Assembly: GCA_963922205.1 (NCBI GenBank)
Contig: CAWUHX010000080.1
Location: 1,124,814 to 1,188,813, forward strand
Source of the DNA: Romanomermis culicivorax
Taxonomy: Eukaryota > Nematoda > Enoplea > Mermithida > Mermithidae
Reading direction: 5' to 3'
DNA: 64,000 nucleotides
Of this stretch, positions 1 to 16,278 are shown one piece after another. Made by a program: the position numbers and the translations under genes. Position 1 is the first letter of the stretch, and every line of letters begins with the position of its first letter. The notes below the pieces were generated by a model that did not search any database, was not told the DNA's origin, and saw nothing but the letters and a program-made list of their open reading frames with translations.

Positions 1-991
1 TATAAATCCGAAGTTGCGAAGAATTCAAAATAATTTAAAAATAAAATAAAAATAATTGAAATTTAAAATTAAAATGGTAGACTATTTTCAGAATTAAGGC
101 ATTTAGGGCACCAAAAATTTAAATTATAATTATATACATAAAATAAGTTTCAGAATAAAAACTTTTGCTGAAATTCGATAGAATTTTGAATGATCAAAAC
201 TTGGAGCATGCCTTAAGAATCTTGCGCGAAAAACGATGAAGAAATGAAAAATGATAATAGGCATGAGACACAGGAAGAACACATTAGTAAAAAAGTAGAA
301 CAAACGGAAAAGAATATCTATGTATAGGATGGGACGGATATCTGGCCAATTACGCGAAATGTGATCTATTGACTCGATACAGATCCGCTCAATGCAATTC
401 TTGGATCCGAATCCGATGAAATACATTTTCTCGATCCAGACAGGATGCTGCCAAATATTGAGGTTCCAACATAAAGATAGTTTTTTCTCTCAAGTTTGCA
501 TCAATGTTCACAAATATTTCGAGCTACAGTAGCCAAATTCAGGGGATCCAATAGTTTTCTGAAATAAAATGTAATCAATTTTCGGTTAAATCATTTATCC
601 AAAAATGTCGAAGTTTTTCCGGGAAAAATCATCAATAATCCATACATAAAATAGTGAGGGATCTATAAACACGTGTAGAGCACGCATGATAATAACCAAA
701 TTATAACAAATTGAATTATGAGAACATTTTCACTTTTTTTTAATTCTGTAATTTGTAAGTTCAATAAATTTGTTCACATTTTAATTTCTCAGGGTGGTAT
801 TTCAGTCCGAGCTCTAAAACAGCATAAAAACAAAAAGGAAACAGAAAAAACGCATTGAGAACATAGAAAAACTTGAAAATAAAGAACAAAAAAGACAAAG
901 GCGAAGAGATGAAAAATTTAGAGAAATTGAACATAAAATACAAAGATTCGAATTTGCATCGAAATTCCTGAAAATTTGAATTGCAATTCAC
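1..991. other. Intronic sequence downstream of VPS45 exon 8
   Basis: The donor of VPS45 exon 8 lies at 990-991, so this stretch should be intron on the minus strand. A 98-codon minus ORF at 130-426 shows no VPS45 similarity, and I do not call it. The part from about 541 to 800 is related to 3040-3270. Confidence 0.5.
541..800 (+). repeat. Dispersed repeat, copy 1
   Basis: Shares blocks with 3040-3270 in the same orientation: ATCATCA.TAAT.CATACA, CATGATAATAA/CATGATCATAA, and TTTGTAAGTTCA.TAAA. Both copies lie in introns or flanks of VPS45. No termini or TSD are recognised. Confidence 0.5.
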
Positions 992-5783
<4,792 letters not shown>

Positions 5784-7256
5784 TTTGGATAATATATAAT
5801 TTTTTTAACACTTCAGAAAACGCTGCGGGCCCGTTCGTTGTGTCGATAATTTTATGAGGAACATTCTAAAAGAACAAGTATTTATACAAAAAGAGAAAGG
5901 TGAATGAAAATTATTGAAATAAGATAATTGTAGTGTCACAAACTATCACTCTAAAACACCGTTAAAACGACTTTTTAGAACTCGGCTTTTTTCCGCACGC
6001 TGTCATGCGAAAATGACTAGAACTTTCTTCACGCATGAAAATATTATTCCGATCCAAAATAAAATCATGAAGCGCATAGAACGGGCGAAAATTATAGATT
6101 GATAGGAAAATCTTCAAACCACTGTTTTTTTTTGCACAGTGCAGACTTTTTAGGCTTCGTGCAGAATTTTTTTTTGTGATTTCTGCACTGGTACAGAATT
6201 TTTTGAGCCGTGTGTTTGACATCGGTAACAGAAAAAATGCATTTTGGTGCATTTTAGAAGGTCATAAAAGTTTAAAGACTTGACATATTGATCTTTCTTA
6301 AAAAATGTGTCAAGGAAAAAATGCTTCATAAACAAATCTTCATTAAAAACCAAGATAAAATATTGAAGATTACAAATTAAAACATGAGATCTTGATGATA
6401 TGAACTTTTTCGACCAATCAAATTCATACCTGTAAGAGGCCCGACCAGTTGGGGGGTAAACCCAAAATTTTGGCTTTGAGCCCAGAATTTCCAAAATTTT
6501 AAAGGGGTCGAAAAAACGATGAAAAATTCTAAACAAAAATTCTAAAATATTCCCAAAAAACGCCAGGAGAACCATACCCGTATTCAAGATTTTTGAAGGA
6601 AGGAATTTTCCAATTTTTTTTTTTGAATTTACTGAATAAAAAGAAAATCATTTTTGCAGTAAAGACGACCTATTTTCAGTTGGTTGATATGTGTTTGGAT
6701 TAGTGGCTAAACTCTATAGGGAATTGAAATTGTGCTGTATTAAGAATAGATATTGCTAAAAATTTTATTCTAAAAAAAATAGGGGGGGAATTCCCACCTC
6801 TGGATACGGGCCTGGAAGTAGATATGCTAACGGCCGCAACTGATAGAAAATACACCTGACCGGCGCCGGAAAATTAAGATATTTTGACCTTTTAGTCCAC
6901 CAAAAGGCACCTTTTCAGTTTTGAATTCCCCAAAATTTTATGCACAATGAGATCCATACCCAAAATTTTTTTCCTCATTTCCAAATTTTAGACCGTATTT
7001 GAGGGAAAAAACGGTGCTTGCTTCAGCTTTGTCTGTGTTTTATGCTTTTTCGGTCGGGGGGAGCAGTTATTTTGCAGAGAGCTTGCGTCAATGAACGTAC
7101 CTGAATAACCCACTTACTGTCTCTAGAAATTAAACAAAACGCATATGCATGTTTTCTTATTGCTTGAGGTCGATATGAAGGTCAGGTTGGGTCCTAGGCT
7201 TATGAATAAGCTTAAAGCCCGGTTTACATTTCCCCTGACATACATGTTGCAACATT
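5784..7256. other. Upstream of VPS45: decayed MITE remnants
   Basis: No gene seen. At about 5955-6420 there is a diverged family C/E-like piece (ACACCGTTAAAAC start, GCATTTTGGTGCATTTTAG motif). At 6425-6590 there is an old family A copy: CATACCTGTAAGAGGC, CCGACCAGTTGGGGGG, no clear right end. At 6850-7014 there is a family E end in minus orientation with GAGGGAAAAAACGGTG. The VPS45 promoter should lie just above 5783, but no core element is evident. Confidence 0.5.
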
Positions 7257-7420
7257 GATACCTGTACTGGGGGGGGGTTGGGGAGGGACAACATCACCCA
7301 ACCTCCCCCCCCCAGTTTGGAAAAAATTGAAAAAAATTTGCAAAAAAGTGTATGTTTTTTGGGGAAAATTTCGACTTTTTTCGACCCCCCCCCCAACTGG
7401 TCGGAGGTCTTACAGGTATG
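7257..7420 (+). mobile_element. Family A MITE (CATACC type)
   Basis: Runs from GATACCTGTACTGGGG to GGAGGTCTTACAGGTATG, so the termini are inverted repeats apart from the first base. Flanks GCAACATT (7249-7256) and GCGACATT (7421-7428) form an 8-bp TSD with one mismatch. The body has the family signature: G-runs, an AAAAAA.TTTGCAAAAAAGTG block, AATTTCGACTTTTT and CCAACTGGTCGGAGGTC. Non-coding. Confidence 0.85.
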
Positions 7421-8096
7421 GCGACATTATATGCTTTTTCTAAAAATGTGACATTAAGATGTTTACACGTGCGACATATGATATGACATACACAGCGACA
7501 TTTTCCACCTCAGTATTATTTTTCGGTGTCGAAAAGAAAGTCTGTTGCTATTCTTGGTCTTTTCCTACTTTTGGACGACGAGTTTTTTTGCGCCTGTCAT
7601 CACGATTACATGCACCAAGCACACAAATAGTACCAAATGTCGCGCTGTATGTCGGCTAAAATACCCGGCTGAGCGAAAAACCAAACTGTATGTCGGGCTT
7701 CTTATGTCGCGCCCGTTCCCACCTGACGATTTTACTTAACATGCGTATGTCGCGACGTCGGGTATATGTTGCACAAAATGTCGCTGTGTGAACCAGATCC
7801 CCTCTCCCAAATTTCGGATTTACCCCCCCCCCTGTATCGTTTTTTTGAAAATTTGACGAAAAGCAAGATTTTTCTGTTTATTTTTCCAGAGTCTTTTTGC
7901 GGTCTTTAAAAAGATTTTGATATTTGTGTGATTAAAACTTTTCGAGTACAAGTGGGAATTCTTGCTGGTTGAAAATCAAAATTCTTGGTTGCTTCCCTAG
8001 TTTTTGAATTGTAGTCTGCACGATTGAAAATCCATTGAATATGAATTCACAAAAAATTAAACCTTCTGTCTAGGAAATAAATGCTGTAAAGGTTCA
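7421..8096 (+). other. Non-coding, old MITE sequence around a family D insertion
   Basis: No gene seen. From about 7830 the sequence resembles the interior of the C/E group (compare 24880-25100) and resumes after the insertion at 13278. It is therefore an older element split by the 8105-13269 insertion. Confidence 0.5.
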
Positions 8097-9124
8097 TTTT
8101 CCAGCAGCGATTTTTTTGTGCACGGACATTTGTGCCAATTGGCACAAGAGGCCAAAAAAAATTGTGCCAATGGCTCAAAAAATTTTTCTACTAGAAACAT
8201 ACTGAAAACTGTGGAAAGGTTTTGGGCCAAAATTTTGATAAAAAGTTGACGTTCAACGCATTAATATTTTGTAAAAATCGTGCCCAACATATCCTCCAAC
8301 TAACCATGTCAGTGAGATGAGAAAAAACTGTGCAAGTAGTTCACGACGACTCGAGAAGAAATGGAATGCTGAGAAAATTTAAATACCTGCAGAATTGTTC
8401 AGGAAGTTCAAATTGATTCAATTTTCGACTAAGGATCTTATCCAATTTGATAACAATGTGAAGACTACTATAAATAAAGTCGAAAATTCTGTAAATTTTC
8501 GGTCGGAACAATGTACCATTACTAAGGATATCGAATTTTCTATTTGAATGAATCAAGCACAAAAAGTAAGAATTTAAGTTTTAAATCCGAATGTGACTAA
8601 ATGAACAGAGAATATTCAGAATTGATTTCCATTTACATATCAATCATTGACAGCCTATAAACTTTGCTGCAACACACTGTTCGAAGAAAACTCGTTCGCG
8701 CTCACTTGGGTCAAATACGAGTATGTAGTAGATAATATTATATTCATTGACAATGACTCGGCGCGAAGCGCCGAAAATTTTTTGCATTTTCCGCCCCTAA
8801 ATCGTCTGAAAATCAAGGAAATTTAATGTTTGAACAGCCAAAAATTTTGTGCCAATCAGCACAAACGCTAAAATTTTTTTGTACCATTCATACATGGCCA
8901 CGGTCAAAATTTTAGGGTAGGGAAAAATCCTAAAATTGACATATAGCAAATCATTTTTGTGACAATGATAAAAGTCAATTTTAGATGTGTTTGCTTTGCT
9001 TTTCGTATTTTTTGGATTATGTTGGTGATAAAAACTAGAAGCATTGTTTTTCTGAAATAAATAAATGAGCATGTTGATTGATGATAAAACCAAACTCAAA
9101 CTCAGTAAATGCCAGGTTAGTTTT

Positions 9125-9475
9125 TCTGACATGTTTATTAGCAGTAAACATGCTGAGTAAGTTTTTCTGACATGTTTTACTGGAAACCAATCAGCCAGTA
9201 AACTGAATTATTCATTCCATCATTATTACGTTTTTGGTCCGATGTATGTTTATTGGCAGTAAACATGCTGGGTAAGTTTTTCTGACATGTTTATTAGAAA
9301 CCAATCAGTCATTAAACTGAATTATTTATTTCTATCCTTATTATATTTTTGGTCCAATGTATGTTTATTGGCAATAAACAAACTGGGTTAGTTTTTCTGA
9401 CAAGTTTATTGGAAGCCAGTTAGTCAATAAACTGAATTACTTATTTCTATCATTACAATGTTTTTGGTCCAATGT
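9125..9475 (+). repeat. Three 115-bp tandem repeats upstream of the transposase gene
   Basis: The landmark GTTTTTCTGACA starts at 9161, 9276 and 9391, giving a period of 115 bp. Each unit also has a TTTATTGGCARTAAACA dyad, AAACCAATCAGYCA, AAACTGAATTAYTTATT and TTTTTGGTCCRATGTAT. The array ends directly at a TATA-like box. It may be a promoter or transposase-binding array, which is inference. Confidence 0.85.
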
Positions 9476-9481
9476 ATAAAG
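9474..9481 (+). promoter_or_regulatory. TATA-like box of the hAT transposase gene
   Basis: GTATAAAG lies immediately after the last 115-bp repeat and about 150 bp before the first plausible ATG. A CAG at 9608-9610 might be a 5' UTR acceptor. Not otherwise supported. Confidence 0.4.
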
Positions 9482-9631
9482 GCAGCTGTTTTTACTTTGT
9501 GATATTATTTTGGCTCAGTTTCTTTTGCTCCAGTTTGTTATTTATTTCAAAGATTGTTAATATTAAATTGTGTTCAGCATTGAAAATATTCTAATGATTT
9601 TTTAAAACAGTTCTGATTGACAGTTTACAAT

Positions 9632-12604
9632 ATGATGATTTTGATAGCTTATGCACTTTTGACAATTATTTGTACTCACTTCTCAAATGCTGGAGTTGTG
9701 ATTAATGAAATCAATTCAGATGACCCTGCTAAACCAGAGAAAAATGAATTTGTTGAACTTATTGCTTATGGAAAAAAGCGACCCCATGATCAAGATACAG
9801 TACAACTAGAGGATCTTAGCTTATGTGGGCACAAAATAATTGTTATTTCAGCATTTCAAAGAGGTGCCAAGGGACCCACAATCGAACTTATTGCAAATTT
9901 GTGGAATTCACGAATTAAAAATTCATACTTTGTGTTTGGTGGACTTGGCATTGCCAATGCAGACCTAAAGGTTGACAATCCGCTAGTTACATACCGACAG
10001 AAATTTACACACTCAACCCCAACATTATTTGGTTTTTTTGCAAACGCCAACGTTTATCCACATGCTGTTGCTCTTGTTTATCAAGCTGATGGATTACCGT
10101 CAATCAAGCTATCACAGGAAACGCCTTACCTGAAGTTGACACCTGAACTGAAACAGCTAATTAAAGATTCACTAATAGACATTGTCATTTATGGGCGAAG
10201 GGCGTCATCTGAACAATGTGATATCTTTGAAGAATTAGTTCCAGATTTCACAGGTACAGGATTTATTATTTATCATTCTTTCTTTTTTTGATTTATTATT
10301 CTTTTTTATTTACTTTTATAAGAACTTATTTGGTATAATTTATTTACAGGCAAACAATACCTACTAAGAGAATTTGATGTACCAAAGGACGCCAAATCAG
10401 ACTATTCATTGAATCGGTGCACTGCTGAAACAGGTCCAATGTTGCCAGCAAAATTTAAGCTTGGTCAACCATCACCTGGAGCTCAGAATGATTGCAGTGG
10501 ATTCATCATTGAAATTAACATTGTGAAACTTACAAACCAGTTAACGCATCGCTATCGTACTCTAGAAGAAGAGCCAATGGAAGAAGCACAGTGCAGCAGC
10601 AGATTGCCACCTGATGAGTATTGGAGCATTCAAAGTGGCCTTGTGCATCAATCAATTCAAACTGAAATCAACATGGCAAAAATGAACGTCTTGTGCCAAA
10701 CAGCAGACATGGGCGGTGATGACTTGACCTCAACTGGAAACAATGCACAACTGTTAGAGAGAGCTGATGCAGCTATCAGTTCAATGAAAAAGGAAAAAGT
10801 TGAGCGAGAGTGGGAAACAAAATCATTCTTTCAAAACAATTGGATCAAGCTCATGGAAACGCACCAAAAGTCTCTTTTGCCAATCAAAACCATTACTGAT
10901 AATAAAGTTTGGTTTGAATACTTGCCCAACACTGAAAATCCCACACCCTCAACATACAGATGCCGACTTTGCAGTAAATATTTCAACAAACTTGGGATGG
11001 ATGCTCGTTACAAGCCTCTACTGGCCAATCCTGATGGGGTCCTTCGTGCAGATTATCACTGGAATTGGCAAATAATCAAAGATCATGCCCAGTCTAAACC
11101 CCACCAGAATATTATTGCTAAATTAAAACAAGCAGCAGTTGAAGTGCTACCCGAGTCATTCAAGGAAATTCAAGTTCAAAATGAGCAAGAAGACAACAAG
11201 TATTATGCTGTGACAATGCGCATGATAAGGACAGTGTATGCTGAAATGAAGGTGAATTTACCATTTTTATCTCATTCAAAAATTGTCACTCTTCAGGAAC
11301 AAAATGGCATCTACTTGGGCTACCATCATTATGATCGAAAATCAGCTGAACGAATGACACTTTTAGTTAGCTCAGAGATGCATAAAACGCTTATCCAGCA
11401 CCTTGTTGGAAAAAATGAACCATTGTCAATTATCCTTGATAGCTCCACTGATAGTGGGCAAAATCACTATCTAATTGTATATTTTCAGGCATTGGAACAT
11501 GATGCACCAGTAGTTTACTTTTACAAATTGATCAAACTTGGTGCAGATGAAACAGCTTCAGGACTGTTTCAAAAACTGATGGAAGCCTGGGATGCAGAAC
11601 CCGGTGCATTTATTCAACACATCAGAAAGAACCTGCGTGGATATGCCTCTGATGGTGCTGCTGTCATGGTTGGAAGAAAAGGTGGCCTCTCAAAGCTTTT
11701 GAATGACTGGACAACAACCAATTTGTTCACCATCCACTGCATGGCTCATCGCTTACACTTGGCAATTAGAAGTGCATTGGATGTGGTTGGGTATTACAAG
11801 GAATTTGAGGACAATATTAATAGTGTTCACAATTTTTACAACCGACATGGCCATAAGCGCAAGGCACATCTCAGAGCACTTGCTGAAGCAATGGACATGA
11901 ATATGCACGAAGTCACCTACGTATTTGAAGCACGATGGATTGCATCAGAGTTTCATGCATTGAAAGCAATCAATGACACTTGGTATTTGCTTGTAACTGA
12001 CTTTGATGCTATTTCCATTGATCCATCATTTTCTGACATTACACGTGCACAAGCAAAAGGACTATCACAGAAGATGAAAAACAAGAATTTCTTGCTGGCA
12101 CTGCAGTTTACCTGTGACACATTACAAATGTTATCACACTGGTCCAAGCGCTTGCAAAAAAGAGCTGGCCTCCTCATTGGGCTTGAAAATTACAAAGACC
12201 AAATGCTGAGCACCATTGAACAACTCAAGTCTAATCCTGGAAGCTTCATCAGCTATTATTTAGACACTGTAACATGCTCTGATTCAACAACTCGAAAATG
12301 CAGTCTTGCCAATTACCACTCATCAATCTCTGTGAAATGGCAAACAGTGGAGCTTGAACCTGAGGGCCGAGTTCCTAGACTGGACACTTTTTGTGAAACG
12401 TTTCTAAGCAGCATCAAAAATGAAATTGATTCTTATTTTCCATCAGGAAGCTTTGAAAGTTTTGATGTATTGGCTCCTGAAAAGCTCCCTCAGAAAGAAT
12501 CAGAAATCCTTTTATATGGCACTGATGCAATCAATGACTTGGCATTGAAATTTCAGCTTGATGCAGCTGCAACAGCAAGTGAGTGGACCCAGGCACTTCT
12601 TTAA
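9632..12604 (+). CDS. Signal peptide + lamin-tail-like domain + hAT transposase fusion
   Basis: Two exons, 9632-10253 and 10350-12604, join in frame across a 96-bp GT-AG intron into about 958 codons up to a TAA. Residues 1-20 form a hydrophobic secretory-type leader (MMILIAYALLTIICTHF). Next comes VVINEINSD...NEFVEL, the opening of a lamin-tail domain. It continues over the intron into KSDYSLNRC and SPGAQNDC, typical of that domain's end. A C2...H2 BED-like finger follows (YRCRLCSKYF ... HAQSKPHQ). Next are hAT catalytic blocks: IILDSSTDS (first Asp), GYASDGAAVM (second Asp) and HCMAHRLHLA. The dimerisation region with the third acid lies beyond the stop, at 12605-13033. The start is the first ATG after a TTG-led ORF. 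It lies wholly inside the hAT element, so the lamin-tail part moves with it. Possible alternatives are a captured host exon or read-through of two genes; the uninterrupted exon 2 favours a true fusion. Confidence 0.85.
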
Positions 12605-13033
12605 ATCATCAAACAGAGTGACTTTTGCCGCTTTCAGAAGACTACAGCTGTTACTTTCTGGCAGCATTTTCTAAAAAAAGACAGTGGCATTATCTGGGGA
12701 GAAAATATCAAGAAGCTGATCCATATTGTCCTGAATTTGCCTATTGGCAGTGCTGATGCCGAACGAGGCTTTTCAATAATGAACCATATACGCACATCAA
12801 GGCGATCAAGACTCGAAGGAATAAGCCTGGATGCTTTGATGCGCTTAAGAATAAATGGCCCAAATGATTTGGAACAGTTCAAAGCATCAAAATATGCAAA
12901 GGCATGGGTTGCAGAAAACCACATGCGCACTGATGACCCTCATAATCGAAAAAAGAAAACAAGAAAGGAAATGAAATTGGATGATACTGAAATGGAAGAT
13001 GATGTGTATTTGCCAACCAGTAACTTATTTTGA
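12605..13033 (+). pseudogene. hAT transposase C-terminus beyond an in-frame stop
   Basis: The frame is identical to the preceding ORF, separated by a single TAA at 12602-12604, with 142 further codons. It carries the hAT dimerisation motif: LPIGSADAERGFSIMNHI, then RSRL.GI.LDAL. The Glu in AERGF corresponds to the third catalytic residue. The tail is lysine-rich. The stop makes the copy probably non-autonomous unless read through. A GTGAGT...TTTCAG pair at 12579-12645 would bypass the stop but shifts the frame. Confidence 0.85.
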
Positions 13034-13277
13034 TGTTCTCATACTTATTGTCAACCATATACTGTGCATTGCTTGCATCAGTTATTTTTTGTCAATGTAT
13101 TTTTCTTTGTAATTTTTGTAATTTTGTCCAAAAATCGCCAGATAGCAAATGGTTACTCTAAAGTTTAGGGTAGGGATAATGTATACCCTATGTATACCCT
13201 GTGGCCATGTATGGTACCATTCCAAATTTTTTTGTGCCAAAAACCATGTTTTGACACAAAAAAACACTGTTTTCCAG

Positions 13278-13598
13278 CATTCTAGAATATCAATATTCCA
13301 GACCAATTTTTGGCACTAGGCGCCGAACAAGTTACTCATACCAATCTTTCCATTTTCACTTCAAAACTCAAAAAATTTGGCTTCAAAAGCCTGGAACCGA
13401 CGCGAATCGAAGGAAACAGAAGAAACCAGCTTTTCCATATTGAAAAGAAGCATTTTGGTGCATTTTAGGAGGTCCAAATCTCCAAATTTTCCGGCGCTTT
13501 GCGCCGGTTATAACTTTGATAACCATATAACCAAGCTCACGCCCGGCTTTTAGCGTGCCTATCTTCACTTACCATTTAATCTTTAATAGTTTTCCTTC
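13278..13598 (+). other. Continuation of the older MITE split by the family D insertion
   Basis: Non-coding. Contains CCGGCGCTTTGCGCCGG (13491-13507) and GCATTTTGGTGCATTTTAG, features of the C/E chassis. Confidence 0.5.
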
Positions 13599-13776
13599 AT
13601 ACCTGTTATATGATTTTGTTATATGATTCATACCTGTTATATGATTTTTTTTCTCCGACCAGTTGGTGGGGGGGTAAATCCGAAATTTTGGGGAGGGGGC
13701 AGAAAAAAGTCGAAATTTTTTCCAAAAAACATACACTTTTTTGCAAATCCACCCCCCTCCCCCAAGTACAGGTATG
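13599..13776 (-). mobile_element. Family A MITE
   Basis: CATACCTGTTATATG at the left (with a second CATACCTG at 13629, a short duplication of the end), CCGACCAGTTGG, G-runs, AAAAAGTCGAAATTTTTTCC and CCAAGTACAGGTATG at the right. The TSD is decayed (TTTTCCTT/CTTTCATC). The empty-site relative near 44590 reads TTTTCATC, supporting the insertion. Confidence 0.75.
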
Positions 13777-15617
13777 CTTTCATCATCTGAATCGTATTAT
13801 TCAATGTTTGGTATTACTGCAGCTCAGTGTTTTTTTTGTGCCAACAAAAAATTTGGCACAAAAAATTTTGAGCATTTGTGCCAATTTTTTGACTGGTCCA
13901 AGGCTAAATTTCTTTGATTTTTAGTCATTTTAAGGGCTGAAAACGCAAAATTTTCTCGGCGCTACGCGCCGATGCAATGGGTTTAATATTGACTACTTTC
14001 CTTTGTCTTGAATGCGAGCGGATTCTATTCGAATAATTTATTTGTATTATCGCAACAGACTTTGAGATTGTCAATGACCGGCTAAATAATAGAAATTGTT
14101 AACTTTACTTCCTCTGTTAATTCAGTTGGATTGAGAACACCGTTTTTTTTCTCAAATGGGGTCTTTGAGGAAAAAAATTTCGAAATGAGGAAAAAAATTT
14201 TGGGTATGGTTCTCATTGTGGAAAAAATTTTGGGGAATTCCAAACCGAAAAGATGCGTTTTGGTGGACTTAAAAGGGTCAAAATCTCGAAATTTTTCGGC
14301 GCTTCGCGCCGGTCACGGATACAATCTTGACTCTTTTCTATCAGGCGTGGCCATTAGCATATCTACTTCGACTTACTAATTAATGCTCAACAGTTTCTAT
14401 CAATCAAGTTAGCTCGTCTCATTTTCAAATCGTTAACAGTCAATTATGTCGCCCAAAATTGAGATTTTTCATCAATTTTCTCAATTTTTTCTCTCGATGT
14501 TTGGAATTTTTTAAACGTCTGCAACCTGAACTTTTGCGTTTATTGAAGATGGAAAATGGAAATTGAAGACATCATTCTAGACTGCGATTTTAGAACTTCT
14601 GTTTATGAATATCTGTTGGAGAGATTTATTTTCCAGCGTTTTAGAATATAAAAACTGAAAAAATTTTTCCGGCGCTCCGCGCCGGAATGGGGAACAAATT
14701 ATACTTTGTATCTATCTTGCAACCACACATTTAGTATATGAGTCAACTTTGCTATAATTTGCTCACAAAAAAGTAGACGCTAAATCTTTCGTGGAGTGTC
14801 TCCGACCATACGGGGTGACATCCATTGATCCATATCATCTTCAAAATGTTATAAAATATGATTGAGTTTAATTATACTGAATTTATTGTTACGGTGAGCT
14901 TTTTAATTTTCTTAGCTCGAAATTTCAGAATATAAATGAGACAACGAACATAAAATTTTATACAGATCAGTTAAGCATACTGTAGGTTAACAAAGAGAGG
15001 AGCTTTTGAGTGGTTCATTTTTATGGGACTTGATGTCGCTACTAAGTAGAAAAAATTGTGCAAAAATATGTATATCTATCAAGCAAACGAGAATAGTATA
15101 TATAATAAGACCCATTTGCTGTAGTTATAGCTCGCAGACAGGTTTGAAAAGCAAAAATTTGGAAACATCTGTAATGTCTATGTGTGACCTTCAACTGCAG
15201 TCTGTAATATTAATAACATATGTATGTAATAATCTATCAATCTAAAACCCTCCTATCGAAAACGGTATACCTAAAAATTGTGTCATTTCAACTTCTCTGT
15301 GCATATGTATATATGTGATGCATTGATACAATTCTGTAGTTGATTTCTTTTGAGTTTTGATTACGTACATTGTGTATTGTATATTTCTCTTTATTTGTAA
15401 TTTTTCATCTTTTCCTTGAATTTGCCTCTTACATATCGCATGCTTTGTTCCATTTTTACTTTTCTTGTGTTCTTCACTCATAGTTCCTTTTTTATGTGCC
15501 CACTATTACTGTATTTCTATTGCTAAATAGGGATTTCCTATAACATAAAATAATGACACTTCCGATAAGATTAATACTTCTAGCTGCCATTTTACGGCTC
15601 CCTAACTAGTTAGTCTT

Positions 15618-16278
15618 CATACCTGTACTTGGGGGAGGGGGGTTGGGGCATACATGTAATTGGGGGGGGGGGAAGTGCTATGGGAACCCCCCCCCCCCCA
15701 GAAATCGTCGATCATATGGCTAGCCATTGGGCGACCCCCCCCAGGATTTTCCAATCCTATGGCTAGCCATATGGTAGCCCTAGGGACCCCCATAGATTTA
15801 GTCGGAAAAATACTAAAAAATGTCATTTTTTCCATGAAAAATGTCAATTTTTGAACAAAAAATGGTCAAAAACGTCAATTTTCTCGGCGCTTCGCGCCAT
15901 AAGTACATATTTTATCATTTTTTAGACAAAAATTACTACTTTTCAAACCGTTTTTCGGACATTTATCAGGGAAAAAAATCCAATTTTTTTTCCTTCAGGG
16001 ACCCCTCCCCCCCAAAATTTTGGGAATTACTGACCCCCGGCCCCAAAAAAGTGCTCCAACCCCCCCAGACCTCGGAGCTCCGTTACATGTATGGTTGGGG
16101 GGACCCCCCCTCCAACTTGGCCAACCCAGTACCCAAAATCATTCCCCCCAACCCCCCCTCAATTTGGAAAAAATTAAAAAAATTTTCAAAAAAGTATGTT
16201 TTTTGGCCTTTTTTGGGAAAAATTTCGACTTTTTTCTACCCCCCCCCCCCCCAACTGGTCGGAGGTCTTACAGGTATG
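15618..16278 (+). mobile_element. Family A MITE interrupted by a family B MITE
   Basis: CATACCTGTACTTGGGG ... GGTCGGAGGTCTTACAGGTATG. Flanks TTAGTCTT and CTAGTCTT are a TSD with one mismatch. The empty target CTAGTCTT can be read at about 39414. The inner element 15649-16093 splits it. Confidence 0.88.
15649..16093 (+). mobile_element. Family B MITE (CATACATG type)
   Basis: CATACATGTAATTGGGG to CTCCGTTACATGTATG. Flanks are GGTTGGGG on the left and (G)GTTGGGG on the right, so an 8-bp TSD within a G-rich site. Family signature: GAAGTGCTATGGGA, two ATGGCTAGCCAT palindromes, GGCGCTTCGCGCC (15886-15898), TTTTGGGAATTACTGACCCC and AGACCTCGGAGCTCC. Confidence 0.88.

Larger units (their letters stand above)
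8889..13213 (+). mobile_element. hAT transposon, 4.3 kb, coding
   Basis: Ends are CATACATGGCCAC and GTGGCCATGTATG, exact 13-bp inverted repeats. The TSD GTACCATT is exact (8881-8888 and 13214-13221), sitting inside a family D element whose undisturbed relative (34790) reads AATGGCAC on the other strand at that point. Subterminal similarity continues inwards with GGGTAGGGA and ATAGCAAATCA against their inverted counterparts near 13145-13180. It encodes one spliced transposase gene (9632-13033) with an in-frame stop. Confidence 0.93.
8105..13269 (-). mobile_element. Family D MITE carrying a nested hAT transposon
   Basis: The ends are CAGCGATTTTTTTGTGCACG at 8105 and AAAAAAACACTG at 13269, which are inverted CAGYG plus T-run plus GTG termini. 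Flanks 8097-8104 and 13270-13277 are both TTTTCCAG, an exact 8-bp TSD. Next to the left end is the palindrome TTGTGCCAATTGGCACAA (8130-8147). Near 8759-8773 is the shared dyad CGGCGCGAAGCGCCG. Without the inner 8889-13213 element the body is about 0.84 kb and non-coding. Its parts align with 34752-35080 and 36600-38464. Confidence 0.9.

Noticed and set aside
130-426. Minus ORF as the next VPS45 exon
   Set aside because: It has none of the expected C-terminal VPS45 motifs and lies in intron-like sequence.
9128-9475. CRISPR-like array
   Set aside because: Units are directly tandem with no unique spacers, inside a eukaryotic transposon.
12579-12645. Possible intron that would remove the in-frame stop of the hAT transposase
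   Set aside because: GTGAGT and TTTCAG borders are good, but joining them moves the downstream dimerisation motif out of frame. The stop is better read as a mutation.
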